From Bordetella genomosp. 9 (GTDB lineage Bacteria > Pseudomonadota > Gammaproteobacteria > Burkholderiales > Burkholderiaceae_B), in contig NZ_NEVJ01000002.1 of the NCBI RefSeq assembly GCF_002261425.1, positions 868,001 to 932,000 of the forward strand: 64,000 bases of DNA. The letters are read 5' to 3'. How positions within the stretch are numbered: position 1 is the stretch's first letter; the number at the start of each line of letters is the position of its first letter. A model generated the notes under the pieces. It did no database searches, was not told the origin of the DNA, and saw only the letters and a program-made list of their open reading frames with translations. The translations under genes and the position numbers were made by a program. This document shows, piece by piece, positions 18,386 to 27,361 of the stretch.

Positions 18386-18847
18386 TCAGGCCAGGCGGCT
18401 CTTGACCTGTTGCGATACGGCGGACATGTCGGCCTTGCCGGCCAGGGCGGGCTTCAGGATGGCCATGATCTTGCCCATGGCGGCGGGGCCCGTCACGCCC
18501 TGCTTGTGGACTTCGTCCATGGCGGCGGCGATCGCGGCGTCGATTTCCGCCGGCGTGGCGGCCTGCGGCAGGAATTCCTGCAGCACGGCCAGTTCGGCTT
18601 TTTCCTGTTCCGCGGTTTCGGTGCGGCCGGCCTGTTCGAATGCGGCGATGGATTCGCGCCGCTGCTTGACCTGCTTTTCGACGATGGCGGTGACTTCGGC
18701 GTCGCCCAATTCGCGGCGTTCGTCGACTTCTTTCTGCTTGACCGCGGCGGACAGGAAGCGCAGCGTGCCCAGCCGCGCCGTATCCTTGGCGCGCATGGCG
18801 TCCTTGATGGCGGCGGCCAGGGTTTCTTTGAGCGAGGAAGTGCTCAT
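18386..18847 (-). CDS. GatB/YqeY domain-containing protein
   Basis: A 153-residue YqeY-type protein, recognisable by the pattern LKETLAAAIKDAMRAKDTARL, then LRFLSAAVKQKEVDERRELGD and the C-terminal GKIMAILKPALAGKADMSAVS. This helical domain resembles the tRNA-binding tail of GatB, but the role of the stand-alone protein is not established. It is often found next to rpsU and dnaG; neither is here. Start 18847 (MSTSSLKE) is preceded by a modest GAGGTCTCCCC region. Confidence 0.9.
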   Translation of the reverse strand: MSTSSLKETLAAAIKDAMRAKDTARLGTLRFLSAAVKQKEVDERRELGDAEVTAIVEKQVKQRRESIAAFEQAGRTETAEQEKAELAVLQEFLPQAATPAEIDAAIAAAMDEVHKQGVTGPAAMGKIMAILKPALAGKADMSAVSQQVKSRLA

Positions 18848-18967
18848 GGGGAGACCTCGTACTTGGCTGGAATCATGATGGCGCCGCGCCCCGTGCTGGC
18901 GGCGCACGGAGCGCGGCGCGACATCCGTATTATGACCCGTCGCGCGCGGCGTCCGCGCGCGCCGCAC

Positions 18968-19408
18968 TTACTTGACCGTGGCCAGGTCGCCCTTGAGCGC
19001 GACCCCGGCGATCACGCCGCCGGCATGGCACTCGTAGTTCGCCGGGTCGCGGTTGACGTTCTTCTTGTAGTAGCTGACGATGTTGATCACCGCATTGGCG
19101 CCGGCTTTCTTGGCGGCTTCCTGCAGCGAGATCAGGGCGGACTGCGCGGCCCAGTCGCAGGCCTTTTCGTCGCTCTTGCCGAAGGCGTTGGTCTTGCGGT
19201 TGGTGACGACGTTGGCTTCCAGCACCTTGCCGGACGGGCCGCTGCCGGCCAGGTAGAACTTCACGCTGCCATCGAGTTTGCCGCCTTCGGTGGCGTTCTT
19301 CACTGCTTCCTGGAACGACTGCATGACCGTGCGGTCGGCGGCGTGAGCGGCGGGCGCGCAGGCCAGGGCCAGGGCCAGGCATGCCAGGGATTTCAGGCTC
19401 GGGGACAT
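18968..19408 (-). CDS. small exported protein, conserved, function unknown
   Basis: A 146-residue protein with a signal peptide (SPSLKSLACLALALACAPAAHA). The start at 19408 lies 8 bases after AAAGGAG. Conserved-looking segments include VVTNRKTNAFGKSDEKACDWA, GANAVINIVSYYKK and YECHAGGVIAGVALKG. Homologues in proteobacteria are sometimes labelled 'excinuclease ATPase subunit', which the sequence does not support: there is no ATPase motif. It begins 32 bases after the last aryl polyene gene on the same strand and may share its transcript, although it is not a usual member of that pathway. Confidence 0.75.
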   Translation of the reverse strand: MSPSLKSLACLALALACAPAAHAADRTVMQSFQEAVKNATEGGKLDGSVKFYLAGSGPSGKVLEANVVTNRKTNAFGKSDEKACDWAAQSALISLQEAAKKAGANAVINIVSYYKKNVNRDPANYECHAGGVIAGVALKGDLATVK

Positions 19409-19440
19409 CGGCAAAGCTCCTTTGCGGTTGAGAAAAAACG

Positions 19441-20667
19441 TTAACGCCAGCGGCGGAAGATCAAGGACGTGTTGATGCCGCCGAAGGCGAAGTTGTTGTT
19501 CATCACATACTCCGTGGACAGCGTCCGGCCCCCGTCGCGCAGGTAATCCAGCGTGCCGCAGCGCGGGTCGACGTGCTCCAGGTTGAGCGTGGGCGCATAC
19601 CAGTCGCTGTTCATCATCTCGATGCTGAACCAGGATTCCAGCGCCCCGCAGGCGCCCAGGGTGTGTCCCAGATAGCTTTTCTGCGAGCTGATGGGGATCC
19701 CGGTGCCGAAGACCGCCTGGGTAGCCAGCGTTTCGGCGATGTCGCCCTGTTCGGTGGCGGTGCCATGCCCGTTCACATAGCCGATCGCCGACGGCGCCAG
19801 GTCGGCGTCGCGCAGGGCCATTTCCATGGCCACCTGCATGGTGGCGGCTTCCGGCCGCGTGATGTGGGTGCCGTCCGAATTGCAGCCGAAGCCGACGATT
19901 TCGGCGTGGATGCGGGCGCCGCGCGCTTGCGCGTGGTCCAGGTCTTCCAGCACCAGCATGCCGGCGCCTTCGCCGACGACCAGGCCGTCGCGCGCGCCGT
20001 CGTAGGGGCGCGGCGAGCGCTCGGGCGCGTCATTGCGCTGGCTGGTCGCGTACAGCGCGTCGAAGACCAGGGCTTCGCTGGGGCAGAGTTCTTCCGCGCC
20101 GCCCGCCAGCATGAGCGCCTGGCGGCCATAGCGGATCGCTTCGAAGGCGTAGCCGATACCCTGGCTGCCGGAGGTGCAGGCGCTGGACGTGGGAATGATG
20201 CGGCCCTTCAGGCCGAAGAAAATGCCGATGTTGGCCGCGGTGGTGTGCGGCATCATGCGCACATAGGAATTGGCGCTCAGGTCGTCGGTGACGCCATTCA
20301 GCAGCATATTGCCGAAGGCCTTGATTTCCGCCGTGCTGCCGGTGGACGAACCGCACGCCACGCCCATGCGGCCGTCGGCGATGCCCGGATCGTCCAGCAG
20401 GCCGGCGTCGGCCAGCGCCATTTCGGCGCTGCGCACCGACAGCTGCGATACCCGGCCCATGCTGCGCAGCTGCTTGCGCGTCCAGTGCGCGGGCGGCGCG
20501 AAGCCATGCACGGGGCCGGCCAGGCGCGTGCCCATTTCCGCATAGCGTTCCCATTCGGGCATGTACTGGATGGCGTTGCGGCCCGCCTCGAACGCGGTGC
20601 GAACCGTGCGCCAATCGTTGCCCAGTGCGCAGATGCCGGCCATGCCGGTGACGACGACGCGCTTCAT
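19441..20667 (-). CDS. apeR: beta-ketoacyl-ACP synthase, ApeR-like (aryl polyene)
   Basis: A 408-residue FabF-type ketosynthase with a full Cys-His-His triad: Cys164 in SSACTSGSQG, His301 in GYVNGHGTA and His335 in SYLGHTLGACG. It would condense malonyl-ACP with a growing or starter acyl group. It is the last gene of the aryl polyene operon. Its ATG shares one base with the TGA of the ketoreductase (TGATG), so translation is probably coupled. The order ketosynthase, dehydratase, ketoreductase, ketosynthase matches apeO-P-Q-R of known clusters, hence the letter R; in vitro work on a known system assigns this enzyme an accessory or initiating role. Confidence 0.88.
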   Translation of the reverse strand: MKRVVVTGMAGICALGNDWRTVRTAFEAGRNAIQYMPEWERYAEMGTRLAGPVHGFAPPAHWTRKQLRSMGRVSQLSVRSAEMALADAGLLDDPGIADGRMGVACGSSTGSTAEIKAFGNMLLNGVTDDLSANSYVRMMPHTTAANIGIFFGLKGRIIPTSSACTSGSQGIGYAFEAIRYGRQALMLAGGAEELCPSEALVFDALYATSQRNDAPERSPRPYDGARDGLVVGEGAGMLVLEDLDHAQARGARIHAEIVGFGCNSDGTHITRPEAATMQVAMEMALRDADLAPSAIGYVNGHGTATEQGDIAETLATQAVFGTGIPISSQKSYLGHTLGACGALESWFSIEMMNSDWYAPTLNLEHVDPRCGTLDYLRDGGRTLSTEYVMNNNFAFGGINTSLIFRRWR

Positions 20668-21446
20668 CAGCAGAGACCTCCGTTCACGCCCAGGACCTGC
20701 CGCGTGATGTAGGCGGCGGCCGGCGACAGGAAAAACGCCACCGCGGCGGCGACTTCGTCGGGCGTGCCCATGCGGGCGGCCGGGACCGCCTTCAGGATTT
20801 CATCGACCGGGACGCCGTCGTCGATCATGTCGGTGTCGATCAGGCCCGGCGCCACGCAGTTGACGGTGATGCGACGCTTGGCGAGCTCCACGGCCAGGGC
20901 CTTGGCCGCGCCGATCAGGCCGGCCTTGGAGGCGCTGTAGTTGACCTGGCCGCGATTGCCGATGATGCCGGAGACCGATGTCAGGCAGACGATGCGCCCC
21001 GGCGCGCGGCGGCGGATCATGGGCATGATGACGGGATGCATGACGTTGTAGAAGCCGTCCAGGTTGGTGCGCAGGACGTCGTCCCAATCGTCGCCGCTGA
21101 GCGCCGGGAAGGCGCCGTCGCGCGTCAGGCCGGCATTGAGCACAACCCCGTAGTAGGCGCCGTGCGCGTCCATGTCGGCATTGAGCGCGTCCGCGGCGGC
21201 GGCGCGGTCGCGCACGTCGAATTGCAGCACGCGCGCGGGCTGGCCGAGTTCGAGCGCGGCGTCGCGCACGGCTTCGGCTTCTTCGCGCCGCGCGCGGCAA
21301 TGGATGATGGGGGTATAGCCCGCGCCGGCCAGGGTCAGCGCGATGGCGCGGCCGATGCCGCGGCTGGATCCGGTGACGAGTACCGGCAAGGCCTTGCCGT
21401 CCATGGCGCCGGGTTCCGGCGCGGTTGCGTGTGCGGGATCAGTCAT
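20667..21446 (-). CDS. apeQ: 3-oxoacyl-ACP reductase, ApeQ-like (FabG family)
   Basis: A 259-residue short-chain dehydrogenase. The cofactor motif TGSSRGIG lies at 25-32, NAG near 104-106, and the catalytic residues are Ser157, Tyr170 and Lys174 in SVSGIIGNRGQ and NYSASK. It reduces the 3-keto group during polyene elongation. It starts with a four-base ATGA overlap with the dehydratase gene and ends with a one-base overlap with the next ketosynthase. The NADPH preference is inferred from FabG. Confidence 0.9.
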   Translation of the reverse strand: MTDPAHATAPEPGAMDGKALPVLVTGSSRGIGRAIALTLAGAGYTPIIHCRARREEAEAVRDAALELGQPARVLQFDVRDRAAAADALNADMDAHGAYYGVVLNAGLTRDGAFPALSGDDWDDVLRTNLDGFYNVMHPVIMPMIRRRAPGRIVCLTSVSGIIGNRGQVNYSASKAGLIGAAKALAVELAKRRITVNCVAPGLIDTDMIDDGVPVDEILKAVPAARMGTPDEVAAAVAFFLSPAAAYITRQVLGVNGGLC

Positions 21447-21937
21447 GGCGCGGGGGTGCGGTGTGCGGATGAAGGCGAGGGTTCGGCCTCGCGGGTGAAG
21501 GCGCCGGCGTCGGCGGGACGATAGACGTTCAGCCTGGCCTGCGCCAGCAGATCGTCGCCGTGGCGCAGCTCGCATTCGAACACGCCCATGCCGGCGGCAT
21601 CCTGCAGGGATTGCGCGACGCGGACCGACAGCCGCGTGCCGGCCGCGAAGCGATCCACATGGCAGTCGTAGCGGCGGGTGCCCAGCAGAAAACCCAGGCC
21701 GACCTGCTCGCCCTGGCTGCGCGCCTGGCATCCTGCCCAGGCGCCTACGGCCTGCGCCATGATTTCCAGGCCCATCCAGGGCGGCAGGCTGCCGTCGGGG
21801 CTGCTGTAAAGGCCGTCCGGCCGGACGACGGCGGTGGCGCGCAGGGATTCCTCATCCCAGTCGTCCACGGCATCGAGCAGGATGGCGTCGCCCGAGTGGG
21901 GCACGAGCTGCGCCACGGGCCAGGGGCAGGCGCTCAT
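21443..21937 (-). CDS. apeP: ApeP-like hotdog dehydratase
   Basis: A 164-residue single hotdog protein of the ApeP-like family. It begins LVPHSGDAILLDAVDDWDEES, where the His-containing LVPHSG motif supplies the usual catalytic His, and continues PPWMGLEIMAQAVGAWAGCQA. In characterised systems ApeP works with ApeI to dehydrate 3-hydroxyacyl-ACP to the trans-2-enoyl form, giving conjugated double bonds. It overlaps both neighbours by four bases. The partner ApeI-type domain is fused to the ligase at 30058-31806. Confidence 0.87.
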   Translation of the reverse strand: MSACPWPVAQLVPHSGDAILLDAVDDWDEESLRATAVVRPDGLYSSPDGSLPPWMGLEIMAQAVGAWAGCQARSQGEQVGLGFLLGTRRYDCHVDRFAAGTRLSVRVAQSLQDAAGMGVFECELRHGDDLLAQARLNVYRPADAGAFTREAEPSPSSAHRTPAP

Positions 21938-23133
21938 GTGCCGGCTCCCAGGACCAGGCTGGCATTGCTGCCGCCGAAAGCGAAGGAATTGCTCATCACG
22001 GTACGCGGCTTGTCCGCCGGCAAGCGGCGCCCGGGCGCGGTCAGGTCCAGCGCCGGCAGCGCTGGGTCGGCGGCGCCGTCCCAGCGTTGCGGCGGCAGGC
22101 GCCCGGCCAGGCTGCCGTCGGCGACGACGGCCCAGCACAGCGCGGCTTCGATGGCGCCGGCAGCAGCCAGGGTATGGCCGGTCAGCGGCTTGGTCGACGC
22201 GCAGGCGACGCCTTGCGGGAATACGGCATCGACCGCCTTGCTTTCCATCGCGTCATTGTGCTGCGTGGCGGTGCCGTGCAGATTGAGCCAGCCGATGTCC
22301 GTGGGCGCCAGGCCGGCATCGGCCAGGGCGGCCTGCATGGCCTGCGCCGCGCCCGCGCCGGTGGGATCCGGCGCCGACATATGCCAGGCATCGGAACTGG
22401 CGCCGCCGCCCAGCAGGGCCACGGCCGGGCCATCGGGCCGCTGGCGCCGCATCAGGAACAAGGCCGCGCCTTCGCCGATGTTGATGCCGTCGCGGTGCGC
22501 GGAAAAAGGATTGCAGATGCCCTGCGACAGGGCTTCCAGGGCCGCGAAGCCGTTGATCGTCAGCGGGCACAGCGAGTCCACGCCGCCGCAGATCACGGCG
22601 TCGCAGGCCCCGCTCGCCAACAGGCGCTTGGCGGTCAGCAGCGCCCGCGCGCTGGACGTGCAGGCGGTCGACAGGGTATAGGCGGGACCGGCCACGCCCA
22701 GCCAGTCCGCCAGGAAAGCGGCGGGCGACGCCAGCGCCTGGCGGCGATAATCGTATTCGGGCGGCCACGCGCCGGTGCGATCCAGCACCCGGTAAGCGTG
22801 CGCGTTCTCGTTCACGCCGGAGGTGCTGGTGCCCAGCACGATGCCCACGCGCGACGGGCCGAATTCCGCGATCGCCGCGCGCAGCGCGGTTTCGATCTGC
22901 AGGGCGGCATCCAGCAGCAGGCGGTTGTTGCGGCTGTCGTAGTGGGGAGGCATGTCCGGCGGCAGCGCGGGCAGATCGGCTGGCGCGACGCCGAGCACGA
23001 TGCGGCGTCCGGCGATCCAGCCATCCTGCGCCTGCATGCCGGCGCTGTCCGCACGCAGCGCCGCGGCGGCCGCCGCGTCGATGCCGCGGCCCAGCGCGCA
23101 GACGATTCCGGGCGATTCCAGCCACGCCGTCAT
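21934..23133 (-). CDS. apeO: beta-ketoacyl-ACP synthase, ApeO-like (elongating ketosynthase)
   Basis: A 399-residue ketosynthase with intact Cys158 (LSTACTSSAR), His286 (LNLHGTATQ) and His320 (PLTGHTLAAAG). In known aryl polyene systems ApeO forms a heterocomplex with the chain-length factor ApeC, encoded here by the first gene of the operon. ATGA overlaps link it to the lipoprotein gene upstream and the dehydratase downstream. The letter O is assigned by order (O-P-Q-R); a swap with the ketosynthase at 19441 cannot be fully excluded without alignment. Confidence 0.87.
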   Translation of the reverse strand: MTAWLESPGIVCALGRGIDAAAAAALRADSAGMQAQDGWIAGRRIVLGVAPADLPALPPDMPPHYDSRNNRLLLDAALQIETALRAAIAEFGPSRVGIVLGTSTSGVNENAHAYRVLDRTGAWPPEYDYRRQALASPAAFLADWLGVAGPAYTLSTACTSSARALLTAKRLLASGACDAVICGGVDSLCPLTINGFAALEALSQGICNPFSAHRDGINIGEGAALFLMRRQRPDGPAVALLGGGASSDAWHMSAPDPTGAGAAQAMQAALADAGLAPTDIGWLNLHGTATQHNDAMESKAVDAVFPQGVACASTKPLTGHTLAAAGAIEAALCWAVVADGSLAGRLPPQRWDGAADPALPALDLTAPGRRLPADKPRTVMSNSFAFGGSNASLVLGAGT

Positions 23134-23687
23134 GGCATGTCCTTCAGCGGTTCCACCCGCCATGTCGTGCCGCCGCCCGTGGTGATCGCGAAGGTGTCGG
23201 CGGGCCCGCCGGCGGGCCACGTCACGCGCCAGCGCACGTTGCAATCGTCTTCCATGACGCGTTCGCGGCCGCCGTCGGCGGTGGCGCCCTGGCGCCAGGT
23301 TTTGCCGGCATAGGCGGATGCCAGCGAGGCCTGCGGCGTCCAGGCGAACAGAATGGCGGAGAACAGCTCGCTGGCCTGCGCGTTGGGGCGCATGAAGCCA
23401 TCGTTGCGCCACTTGCCGTCCTGCAGGATCTGCCGCGCCATGGGCATGCCCAGCGGATCGAACATCGACCACCGCGTGGCATCGGGTCCTTCCGCCTGCA
23501 CGACCAGCAGGGCGTCCTGCCGCGCCTGGCCAGGGGCCTGCAGGCTGACGTGGGCGCGGCGGGGCAGGCCGAGTTCGGCCTGGCTGACCGGCGTGGGCGG
23601 CACGCTGGCGCAGCCCGTGAGCCACAGCAGCGCCAGGACGGACAGGGCGGTGTACAGGCGGCGGCGGGAAGTCTGGAATAGCGTCAT
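23130..23687 (-). CDS. DUF3261 lipoprotein of aryl polyene cluster
   Basis: A 185-residue lipoprotein. The signal peptide ends LLWLTGCAS, a clear lipobox with Cys26 as the likely lipidated residue. The rest includes LVVQAEGPDATRWSMFDPLG and MRPNAQASELFSAILFAW, patterns of DUF3261 proteins that recur in aryl polyene and flexirubin clusters. The likely role is outer-membrane transfer or anchoring of the pigment lipid with the LolA-like and MMPL proteins. It overlaps both neighbours by four bases. Confidence 0.85.
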   Translation of the reverse strand: MTLFQTSRRRLYTALSVLALLWLTGCASVPPTPVSQAELGLPRRAHVSLQAPGQARQDALLVVQAEGPDATRWSMFDPLGMPMARQILQDGKWRNDGFMRPNAQASELFSAILFAWTPQASLASAYAGKTWRQGATADGGRERVMEDDCNVRWRVTWPAGGPADTFAITTGGGTTWRVEPLKDMP

Positions 23688-24925
23688 AGGCGGCAGATCT
23701 CCGCCAGCGTGCGCAGGCGGCGCGCATGCTCGGCGACGAAGGGGTTGTTCCTGTCCCAGGCGTAGCCGGCCAGGATGGAGGAGATCATGCGGCGGATGTC
23801 CGGCTGGGCGCGTTCGTAGAACACCACGTCGCGGAAGGCGCCCGTGTACCAGCCTTCCACATAGGTGCGGAAGGTCTCGACGCCCACCATCAGGGGATCG
23901 GCGAATTCGCGCTGCCAGTCGACCGCCGCGCCGCCCAGCTGCCGGTGCAGCGCGTCGGCCGCCAGCTTGGACGAATGCAGCGCGATGGTCACCCCGGACG
24001 AAAACACGGGGTCGAGGAATTCGGCCGCATTGCCCAGCAGGGCGAACCCCGGCCCGTGCAGCGACGTCACGCTGGCGGAATAGCCGCCTATCGTGTTGGC
24101 GGGTGTGTCCCAGACGGCATGGGGCAGCAGGCGTTTCAGGTTGGGCGCGCCATCCACCAGCTCGCGCAGCCGCGCCATGGGATCGGCGGCTTCGCCGATC
24201 AGTTCGGCGCTGCCCACCACGCCCAGCGAACAGCGGCCGTTGGAAAACGGAATGGTCCAGAACCAGATGCTGGGCTCGTCCGGATGCACGCTGATCAGGA
24301 TTTTCTGGCGGTCGAAGCCGGCATCGTCGATGCGATCCTCGATATGCGTGAACAAGGCCTTGCGCGGCGGCAGGCCGCTGGGGCGTTCCAGATCCAGCAG
24401 GCGCGCAAGGACACGGCCATAGCCGCTGGCGTCCAGGACGAAACGCGCCGCGATCCGGCGCACGGGCGCGTCCGCCACGCCGGCCGCGCGCACCGACAGC
24501 AGCGGCTGGCCATCCGTCCCGGCGGCGGAGAAATCCGCCGCCACGACTTCCTGTTCGTATTGCACGTCGGCGCCCAGGCGCGCCGCTTCGTCCGCCAGGA
24601 TCTGGTCGAAGCGCGAACGCAGCACCTGGAAGGTCGTGCCGGGGCCGGGGGAAAACTTGTCGCGGAAATCGAAGGCCGTGTAGCGGTCGCCCCAGGCGAA
24701 GGCGGCGCCATTCTTTTCCTGGAATCCGGCGGCGCGCACCGCCGGCAGCATGCCGGCTTCGTCGATGAATTCGATGCAGTGCGCCAACAGGCTTTCGCCG
24801 ATGGAGAAGCGCGGAAAACGCTGGCGCTCCAGCACCAGCACGTCATGCCCATGGCGACGCAGCAGCCCCGCGGCGACTGCGCCAGCGGGGCCGGCTCCGA
24901 TGATGACGACTTCTCGGTGTTCCAC
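23684..24925 (-). CDS. FAD-dependent oxidoreductase of aryl polyene cluster
   Basis: A 413-residue flavoprotein with the dinucleotide-binding motif VVIIGAGPAGAVAAGLLRR at the N-terminus and FALLGNAAEFLDPVFSSGV in the C-terminal half, as in the tryptophan-halogenase/geranylgeranyl-reductase-like group. Such genes are common in aryl polyene clusters and their chemistry is unsettled: hydroxylation, desaturation or halogenation of the head group are all possible. Whether the halogenase active-site lysine and WxWxIP motif exist is unclear; the WFWTIPFSNGR stretch is the reduced WxWxIP-like form. Confidence 0.82.
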   Translation of the reverse strand: MEHREVVIIGAGPAGAVAAGLLRRHGHDVLVLERQRFPRFSIGESLLAHCIEFIDEAGMLPAVRAAGFQEKNGAAFAWGDRYTAFDFRDKFSPGPGTTFQVLRSRFDQILADEAARLGADVQYEQEVVAADFSAAGTDGQPLLSVRAAGVADAPVRRIAARFVLDASGYGRVLARLLDLERPSGLPPRKALFTHIEDRIDDAGFDRQKILISVHPDEPSIWFWTIPFSNGRCSLGVVGSAELIGEAADPMARLRELVDGAPNLKRLLPHAVWDTPANTIGGYSASVTSLHGPGFALLGNAAEFLDPVFSSGVTIALHSSKLAADALHRQLGGAAVDWQREFADPLMVGVETFRTYVEGWYTGAFRDVVFYERAQPDIRRMISSILAGYAWDRNNPFVAEHARRLRTLAEICRL

Positions 24926-24937
24926 GGTATGTCTCGT

Positions 24938-27361
24938 TCAAGCCTTGTTATAGGGATAGGCAACGCGAGTCGTATCGCCGCCCGCCGCGATGGTGTCCGG
25001 CTCGCGTTCGGACCGGGTGCCCTGGCGCACCCACGGCGCCCACAGGACGCAGAAGGCCACGCCCATGCCCACCGACAGGCCGAAGTTCGAAATGGCGGGC
25101 GTGCTGCTGAAGGCCAGCAATCCGAAGGACAGCATGGTCGTGGCCGCGGCCAGCACGATCCCGACGAAGCTCGCCGCCGCGCCGGCGACGCGTTCGTACA
25201 TGACGATGGCATAGTCCAGCCCGATCGCCGACACCAGCAGCAGCCCGAACAGGCTGAACAGCGTCAGGGGCTGGCCCAGCAGCCCCAGGGCGCCCAGCGT
25301 GCATGCCGTCGCGGCCAGCGGGACGGCCAGCAGCCGCCAGGTTGCCGAGCGGCCCAGCGTCAGCCACAACAGCGCGCCGGCCACCAGGTAGGACAGCAGC
25401 TTGAGTTCGGCCGCGCGGACGCGGGTCTGTGCGAAGGTCTCGTTCAACTGCCCGGTGCGATCGACGAAGGCGACGCCTTCCAGGCCCTGCGCGGCCGCCG
25501 CGGCCGCGGCGGTGTCGTGCAGGCCTTGCAGCGACGTGATCGCCGCCACCTGGCCGTGGTCTTCGCCCAGCCAAAGCATGGCGCGGGTCTGTCCCAGCGG
25601 GCCCTTCAGCACGCTGTCCACCGTGACGGGTTCCTGCGCGGCCAGGGCGTCCACCTGCTGCAGCACCGCCTGCGCGGGGATGCCGACGGCCTCGAAGGAA
25701 GGCAGCAGGCGGGCCCGCCAGTTGGTATCGCGCATCGCGTCCAGCAGCGCGCGCTGGGCGCCTTCCGGCGCCACCAGCTGGTTCAGCGACAGATAGCTGT
25801 TCAGCGACTTGCCCTGCACCAGCTTGTCCAGCCGGCTGTCCAGGGCGTTCTGCCGTTCCCACAGCGTGTTGGCGTCCGGTGCGCGCACCAGGTAGTACTG
25901 GCTGGTCGCTTCGATGCCGGTGATCTGGCGGATCTGCAGGGCCTGTTGCAGCAGCGGGCCGGGCAGGGACAGCCACTGGCGCAGGTCATCCTGGACGCGC
26001 AGGTGCAGGACGCCGCCGACGCACAGCAGCAGCACGCCCGCGCCGAGCAAGGGCAGGGTGGGGCGCCGCCCGGCCCAGCGCGCCAGGCACGCGAGCAGCG
26101 CCTGCGACAGGCGCGCCAGCGGCACGAAGGGGCGAGGCTGCCAGCCGCGCAGCCAGTTCGGCAGCTCGCACACCGTGCAGGCGTAGGCGCCCAGCAGGCC
26201 CGCGGCGGAAAACACGGCGGTCTGCGTCAGCGCGGGAAAGGGGGTGAAGACCAGCGCCAGATACCCCACCAGCGTCACGGCCAGGCTGATGGTCAAGCCC
26301 GGCAGTACACGGTGCAGCGCGGGCCAGGGCTGCCAGTCCGGCATCCCGTAACGCTTGGCCAGCAGGTGCATGGGGAAATCGATGGCGATACCGATCAGGC
26401 TGGCGCCGATCACCAGCGTCAGGACATGGATGGTGCCGAACAGCGCCACGCACGCGACCATGCCGCACAGCATGCCCACGGCCACCGGCATGAAGGCCAG
26501 CAGCGAGCGCAGGCCGCGCATGGTGAGCAGCAGCACCGCGATGATGCCGAGTATCGCCATGACGCTGATCCAGCTGCTTTCGCCGACGGCGCGGGCGCGG
26601 CCTTCGGCGGCATACAGCGGTCCGCCGGTGACGAGCATCTGCCCGCCGTCCTTGACGATGGATGCGCGCGTTTCGTCGATCAGCCGCGCGACCTCGCCAG
26701 GCGATGAGGCGTCGAAGGCGTCGCCGCTGGTCTGGGCGCGTACCAGCACCCAATCCTTGTCGCCTTCGTGGGCGATCAGCGTGCCGCTGACCAGGTCCAG
26801 CTGCACCTTGCCCACCGTGCGCAGCGTGCGCTCGGTGGCATTCGCCAGGCCCAGCAGGTCGTCATTGGCCGGCACCAGGCCCGCCGACGAAAACGGATCG
26901 GCCAGTTCGCGCACGCGCCGCGCGGCGTAGGCGGCGGGATCCTTGATCAGGGTTTCACGCGCGCGCGGCGGCAACAGCGCCAGCGGCTGCGACAGCAGCT
27001 GCTTGCGTACCGCGTCGATGTCGACGTCGGCGTCCACCATCACGTCGGCGAACAGGCCGCTGTGCCGCCAGACGTGGCCCATGCCGCGCGCCAGTTCGAT
27101 GGCGCGTTCGCGGTCGCCGGCGCTGACCAGCGCGACGACCTGGCGCTGCAGCGGCTCCTGGATGCGGTCATCCGCGCGTTGGCGCAGCGCGTCGCCCTGC
27201 GCCGTGGGCACCAGGTCCAGCAGGCTGGACGATACCGGCCAGCCGTGGCGGCATTCCCACAATCCCAGGCAGACCACCAGGGCCAGCGCGATGCGGAACA
27301 ACAGGGTCAGGCGCCGTTCGCGCGCCACGCGCCGTTCAGGGGTTGAAATCACGGCGCTCAT
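24938..27361 (-). CDS. MMPL family exporter of aryl polyene cluster
   Basis: An 807-residue RND-superfamily (MMPL) exporter with 12 predicted membrane helices in two halves, each preceded by a large periplasmic loop. Recognisable helix segments are VIGASLIGIAIDFPMHLLAKR and LLVSAIGLDYAIVMYERVAG, the duplicated D-(F/Y)-(A/P) helix-4 motif used for proton coupling. It is encoded between the LolA-like gene (26-base overlap) and the FAD enzyme. It likely moves the aryl polyene lipid across the inner membrane. Confidence 0.88.
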   Translation of the reverse strand: MSAVISTPERRVARERRLTLLFRIALALVVCLGLWECRHGWPVSSSLLDLVPTAQGDALRQRADDRIQEPLQRQVVALVSAGDRERAIELARGMGHVWRHSGLFADVMVDADVDIDAVRKQLLSQPLALLPPRARETLIKDPAAYAARRVRELADPFSSAGLVPANDDLLGLANATERTLRTVGKVQLDLVSGTLIAHEGDKDWVLVRAQTSGDAFDASSPGEVARLIDETRASIVKDGGQMLVTGGPLYAAEGRARAVGESSWISVMAILGIIAVLLLTMRGLRSLLAFMPVAVGMLCGMVACVALFGTIHVLTLVIGASLIGIAIDFPMHLLAKRYGMPDWQPWPALHRVLPGLTISLAVTLVGYLALVFTPFPALTQTAVFSAAGLLGAYACTVCELPNWLRGWQPRPFVPLARLSQALLACLARWAGRRPTLPLLGAGVLLLCVGGVLHLRVQDDLRQWLSLPGPLLQQALQIRQITGIEATSQYYLVRAPDANTLWERQNALDSRLDKLVQGKSLNSYLSLNQLVAPEGAQRALLDAMRDTNWRARLLPSFEAVGIPAQAVLQQVDALAAQEPVTVDSVLKGPLGQTRAMLWLGEDHGQVAAITSLQGLHDTAAAAAAAQGLEGVAFVDRTGQLNETFAQTRVRAAELKLLSYLVAGALLWLTLGRSATWRLLAVPLAATACTLGALGLLGQPLTLFSLFGLLLVSAIGLDYAIVMYERVAGAAASFVGIVLAAATTMLSFGLLAFSSTPAISNFGLSVGMGVAFCVLWAPWVRQGTRSEREPDTIAAGGDTTRVAYPYNKA

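Noticed and set aside
18968..19408. Annotation as 'excinuclease ATPase subunit'
   Set aside because: There is no Walker motif or zinc finger and there is a signal peptide; the label is a common misnomer for this family.
23726..26707. Long plus-strand frame (993 codons) opposite the FAD enzyme and MMPL exporter
   Set aside because: It is rich in Arg, His, Gln and Gly with no domain; the minus-strand genes are recognisable over the whole span.
27336..27361. 26-base overlap of LolA-like and MMPL genes as a sign of a frameshift
   Set aside because: Both reading frames are intact with expected lengths, and overlaps of this size occur elsewhere in this operon style; a real overlap is more likely.
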